Below are positions 14,637 through 17,111 of a stretch of 17,111 bases of DNA, one piece after another. The DNA comes from Kiritimatiellia bacterium. GTDB taxonomy: Bacteria; Verrucomicrobiota; Kiritimatiellia; RFP12; UBA1067. Where the stretch lies: contig JAGCJE010000307.1 in the NCBI GenBank assembly GCA_017648225.1, positions 1 through 17,111 on the forward strand, read 5' to 3'. The notes under the pieces are model-generated. The model did not search any database. It was not told the DNA's origin and saw only the letters and a program-made list of their open reading frames with translations. A program made the translations under genes and the position numbers. Positions within the stretch are counted from its first letter, which is position 1; every line of letters starts with the position of its first letter.

Positions 14637-15480
14637 GGCTTACGCCAAAGTAAACTTCACTTTAGAAGTTTTGGGGAAGCGCGCGGACGGATACCACGCG
14701 CTTCGCTCTTTAGTTGTTCCCGTCACATTGTCGGATACTCTTACGCTCGTTGACGCGGAAAGCATTTCGTCTGATACGGGGTACGATGACGATTTGTGCG
14801 TAAAGGCCGCAAAAATCCTAAAGGCGAACGCTCCGGAGCCGAAGGCGATTAAAGGTGTCGCTATCAGCGTTGAAAAGCGCATTCCCGCCGGCGGCGGATT
14901 AGGAGGCGGGAGCGCCGACGCCGCGGCGACGTTAGTCGCGCTGAACGAAATGTGGGGCCTTAGATTTACGCCCGAGCGGTTGGCCGAAACAGGAGCGGAG
15001 GTGGGTTCTGACGTTCCCGCTCTCGTGCTTTCGCGCTTTGCCGGTCCCGTCGTCATGGAAGGGCGCGGCGAATTTGTGAGGCCCGCAGGGGGCGATTTTC
15101 CGCGATTGAATCTGGTGTTGGTTAATCCCGGAGTCTTCTCCTCGACGCCGCGGGTTTTCGCAAAGTGTAATTCTCGCGTGACAGACGACCCTGAAATTTT
15201 GTATAATATCGTTTCATCTTATCAATCGCGCGATTTGAGTTCGATTGCGGCCTCGTTTATGAACGAGCTTGAAAAAGCGGCTATGGAACTTAATCCTGAG
15301 ATTAAAACCGCTAAGGAGGCGTTAATCGCCCGCGGGGTTTCAGGCGCGCTGATGAGCGGCAGCGGATCGACTGTATTCGGTCTCGTCTCTTCGGAAGATG
15401 AGGGACGTGAAATCGCATCTTCCCTTCGCGCCGAGGGTTATTCGGCCTGGTGCGTTGAAACGTATTGTCCCGTGGTGTAG
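14626..15480 (+). CDS. ispE: 4-diphosphocytidyl-2-C-methyl-D-erythritol kinase
   Basis: Cytosolic GHMP-family kinase of the MEP isoprenoid pathway; it phosphorylates CDP-methylerythritol at O-2. From the ATG at 14626 the product has 284 aa, the usual family length. Substrate-binding AYAKVN is at residues 5-10 (K8), the ATP loop AGGGLGGGSADA at 88-99, the catalytic aspartate is D129 in GSDVP, and the C-terminal GHMP motif is MSGSGST. The ATG is chosen because family members begin at this point; longer in-frame extensions lie inside the upstream gene and are not IspE-like. The start overlaps the preceding stop by 11 nt with only a weak ribosome site, implying coupling. The last four codons and the TAG stop lie inside the tRNA-Gln gene, an overlap of 15 nt. 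The C-terminus is nonetheless of normal length, so this is not an obvious truncation. Confidence 0.94.
   Translation: MRIEAYAKVNFTLEVLGKRADGYHALRSLVVPVTLSDTLTLVDAESISSDTGYDDDLCVKAAKILKANAPEPKAIKGVAISVEKRIPAGGGLGGGSADAAATLVALNEMWGLRFTPERLAETGAEVGSDVPALVLSRFAGPVVMEGRGEFVRPAGGDFPRLNLVLVNPGVFSSTPRVFAKCNSRVTDDPEILYNIVSSYQSRDLSSIAASFMNELEKAAMELNPEIKTAKEALIARGVSGALMSGSGSTVFGLVSSEDEGREIASSLRAEGYSAWCVETYCPVV
15178..15207 (+). promoter_or_regulatory. Possible promoter inside ispE (candidate for tRNA-Gln)
   Basis: GTGACA at 15178-15183 (5 of 6 to the -35 consensus) and a perfect TATAAT at 15202-15207 are 18 nt apart, the same spacing as the promoter at 2981. It would start transcription near 15214, about 250 nt before the tRNA. 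It lies in coding sequence (TATAAT encodes Tyr-Asn), so a chance match is possible. Confidence 0.35.
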
Positions 15481-15539
15481 AGGCTGCACAGGAGATTTTG
15501 ATTCTCTTAGTTCTGGTTCGATTCCAGACGGGACAACCA
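15466..15539 (+). tRNA. trnQ: tRNA-Gln (anticodon UUG)
   Basis: A complete cloverleaf can be folded by hand. The acceptor stem TGTCCCG (15466-15472) pairs perfectly with CGGGACA (15529-15535). The D stem is GTGT/GCAC. The anticodon stem GGAGA/TCTCT has loop TTTTGAT, giving anticodon TTG at 15498-15500. The T arm TCTGG/CCAGA has loop TTCGATT. The discriminator is A15536 and CCA is encoded at 15537-15539. U1-A72 is typical of bacterial tRNA-Gln. The first 15 bases are shared with the end of ispE: the ispE TAG stop at 15478-15480 occupies the end of the D stem and the conserved A14 and G15. The D loop is short (7 nt). It reads CAA glutamine codons and possibly CAG by wobble. Confidence 0.94.
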
Positions 15540-15557
15540 GCCTAGTATGTTTGGCTA

Positions 15558-15586
15558 TGGACATTGGCTTTTTAATAGTGTATAAT
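15558..15586 (+). promoter_or_regulatory. Promoter for the DUF1080 lipoprotein gene
   Basis: TGGACA at 15558-15563 (5 of 6 to consensus) and a perfect TATAAT at 15581-15586 are separated by 17 nt. Transcription should start near 15592-15594, giving a leader of about 42 nt before the ATG at 15636, with GGAG at 15628-15631 as ribosome site. The promoter lies in the short gap after the tRNA, so the gene is probably its own transcription unit. Confidence 0.75.
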
Positions 15587-15635
15587 TCTTAAAATGACTT
15601 TGTAGGTGTAACTATAACAAATACATTGGAGTTAA

Positions 15636-17111
15636 ATGAAAAGAATTAAACTACTGTTGGCTTCCGCGCTGTTTGCAGTCGCGGCGGGTTGTGTGTGTGT
15701 GACGGAAAGCGCAAAATGCGCGTATCCCGAGACGATTGACGAAGGGTTTGTCTGGTTGGCGCCGGGTAACGATCTTTCGCAGTGGGACGGCGCGACTGAG
15801 ATGTATTCGCTCAAGGACGGCGTTCTCGAGTGTCATCCCGAGCGTAAGCTCCCCGAAGGCAAGCGCGGCGACCTCTATACGAAGCGCAGCTACAGGAACT
15901 TCGTTCTTCGCTTTGAATTCTGCCTCCCGCCGAACGCCAATAACGGTCTCGGCGTGCGCATGGTTCCCGGCAAGGACGCCGCCTACTACGGAATGTGCGA
16001 GCTTCAGCTTCTCGATGACGGCGGCAGCTGGTATTACGACGCCAAGAACAAGAAGGATAAGCTTAAACCTTATCAGTATACGGGCTCTGTCTACGGCATT
16101 TTCCCCTCGCTTCGCGACAACGTCGACAAGCAGATCTGGGGTAAGGACAAGAACTTCACCGGCGGCGGCAGCTACGTCCGTAAGCCCGGTATGTGGAACT
16201 TTGCCGAAGTCAAAGTCATCGGCAGCGAGATCGAGTACTATCTCAACGGCTATCTGATCACGAAGGGCGATGTTTCGAAGTTCAAGGGCGACGGCGATAC
16301 TCCTGATAAGAAGAAGCACCCTGGCCTTCATAATGTCTCCGGCCCCATCGGCTGGCTCGGTCACGGCCACAACGTAAAGTGGAAAAACATCCGCATCAAG
16401 GAGCTTCCCGACAACGCCAAGATGGGCGATATCTGCCCTTATCAGACGATGGCTTGCCCCGAAGGGTTCGAGACATACTTCGCCGGCAAGGAGAGCGATT
16501 TCGCCATGTGGAAGGGCGTAACGACGAAGGAAGGCTTCGATAATCCTCTCAAGCGCTATGCAGCGACGCCTGAAAAGCGCGCCGAGATCCAGAAGTTCGC
16601 CGACGATGAAATGCGCAAGCACTGGAGCGTCCGCAACGGCAACCTCTACTTCGACGGCTACAAGGGCGGCTATTCTCTCGCCACAAAGCGCGATTACGAG
16701 GACTTTGAACTCTGGGCCGACTGGCGCATCCTTTCAATCACGGGCGACTCAGGCCTTTATCTGCGCGGCGCTCCCCAGGTTCAGATCTGGGATGCCCACA
16801 ACCAGTGGAATATCGGTTCGGGCGGTCTTTACAACAACAAGAAGAATCCTTCTCGCGCGCTCAAGATCGCCGATAAGCAGGTCGGCGACTGGAACCGCTT
16901 CCATGTTATCATGAAGGGCGAGCGCGTCACCGTCTGGCTCAACGGCGAGCTCGTGGTCGACAACGTAAAGCTCGAGAACTACTGGGACCGCAGCCGTCCG
17001 ATCTTCCCCAAGGATCAGATCGAGCTTCAGTGCCACGGCGATCCGCTTGAATGGCGCAACGTCTTCATCCGCGAGCTTCCTTCCGAGAAGATCGAGCCTG
17101 AGCGCGTCGGC
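15636..17111 (+). CDS. Lipoprotein with tandem 3-keto-disaccharide hydrolase (DUF1080) domains, 3' partial
   Basis: The frame is open from the ATG to the window edge (492 codons), so the 3' end is missing. A lipoprotein signal has A-A-G-C with Cys19, predicting an envelope anchor. Two DUF1080 (PF06439-type, concanavalin-like) domains follow. The first, about residues 37-259, opens with 'WLAPGNDLSQWDG', contains GDLYTKRSY and the LQLLDD motif, and closes with KWKNIRIKELP. The second, about 320-487, contains GDSGLYLRG (370-378), then PQVQIWD, and closes with EWRNVFIRELP. Family members bind or cleave sugars, including 3-keto-disaccharides, and are very common in PVC bacteria. Catalysis by this protein is not shown by sequence. 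The second domain fits the family's GDSG..LRG pattern more closely, while the first has AGAN-like 'PPNANNGLGVRM' instead. GGAG lies just upstream of the ATG. Confidence 0.9.
   Translation, partial: MKRIKLLLASALFAVAAGCVCVTESAKCAYPETIDEGFVWLAPGNDLSQWDGATEMYSLKDGVLECHPERKLPEGKRGDLYTKRSYRNFVLRFEFCLPPNANNGLGVRMVPGKDAAYYGMCELQLLDDGGSWYYDAKNKKDKLKPYQYTGSVYGIFPSLRDNVDKQIWGKDKNFTGGGSYVRKPGMWNFAEVKVIGSEIEYYLNGYLITKGDVSKFKGDGDTPDKKKHPGLHNVSGPIGWLGHGHNVKWKNIRIKELPDNAKMGDICPYQTMACPEGFETYFAGKESDFAMWKGVTTKEGFDNPLKRYAATPEKRAEIQKFADDEMRKHWSVRNGNLYFDGYKGGYSLATKRDYEDFELWADWRILSITGDSGLYLRGAPQVQIWDAHNQWNIGSGGLYNNKKNPSRALKIADKQVGDWNRFHVIMKGERVTVWLNGELVVDNVKLENYWDRSRPIFPKDQIELQCHGDPLEWRNVFIRELPSEKIEPERVG

Noticed and set aside
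15540..15572. Terminator after tRNA-Gln (AGCC ... GGCT followed by five T)
   Set aside because: The stem would be only four pairs across a loop of more than 20 nt, and the region overlaps the -35 box of the next promoter; not convincing.
15651..16622. Open frame of 323 codons on the - strand opposite the DUF1080 gene
   Set aside because: Lies wholly within a + strand frame with a lipobox and two domain signatures; no ribosome site or family supports the antisense version.

Overview
The window reads as a gene-dense chromosomal segment of a Gram-negative bacterium with moderate GC content. All supported genes are on the + strand. An outer-membrane beta-barrel, two lipoprotein signal peptides and an export-type polysaccharide cassette indicate two membranes. 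The tandem 3-keto-disaccharide hydrolase (DUF1080) lipoprotein at the right end is a family expanded in Planctomycetes, Verrucomicrobia, Lentisphaerae and Kiritimatiellae. I infer a PVC-group bacterium, possibly Kiritimatiellae or Lentisphaerae-like. This rests on gene content, not on a marker gene.

Left block (1-2991): the 3' part of an AMP-forming acyl-CoA synthetase, a D-2-hydroxyacid dehydrogenase and tsaE (tRNA t6A synthesis). They overlap by a few to 17 bases and probably form one transcript.

Polysaccharide export cassette (3020-9783): a consensus promoter inside the end of tsaE starts transcription almost exactly at the ATG of a short Wza-like (OPX) lipoprotein. After it come an unrecognised exported protein, an outer-membrane beta-barrel, an O-antigen ligase/polymerase-like membrane protein and a Wzc-like tyrosine autokinase. 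Together these could polymerise or ligate, control the length of, and export a surface polysaccharide. No glycosyltransferase, flippase or tyrosine phosphatase lies in the window. The OPX is too short to include the C-terminal outer-membrane helix of E. coli Wza, so the beta-barrel may supply the channel. The kinase has the usual C-terminal tyrosine cluster and also an unusual tyrosine-rich N-terminus.

Metabolic block (9807-13146): argC (arginine synthesis), pyrB (pyrimidine synthesis) and a class I/II PLP aminotransferase. The aminotransferase has its own extended -10 promoter only a few bases from its ATG, a second probable leaderless start.

Right block (13188-17111): an unrecognised exported protein overlaps ispE (MEP isoprenoid pathway). 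The last codons and stop of ispE lie inside a tRNA-Gln(UUG) gene. A separate promoter then precedes the tandem DUF1080 lipoprotein, which runs off the right edge.

No CRISPR array, insertion sequence, rRNA, phage gene or convincing intrinsic terminator was seen. No gene-free stretch exceeds 300 bases.
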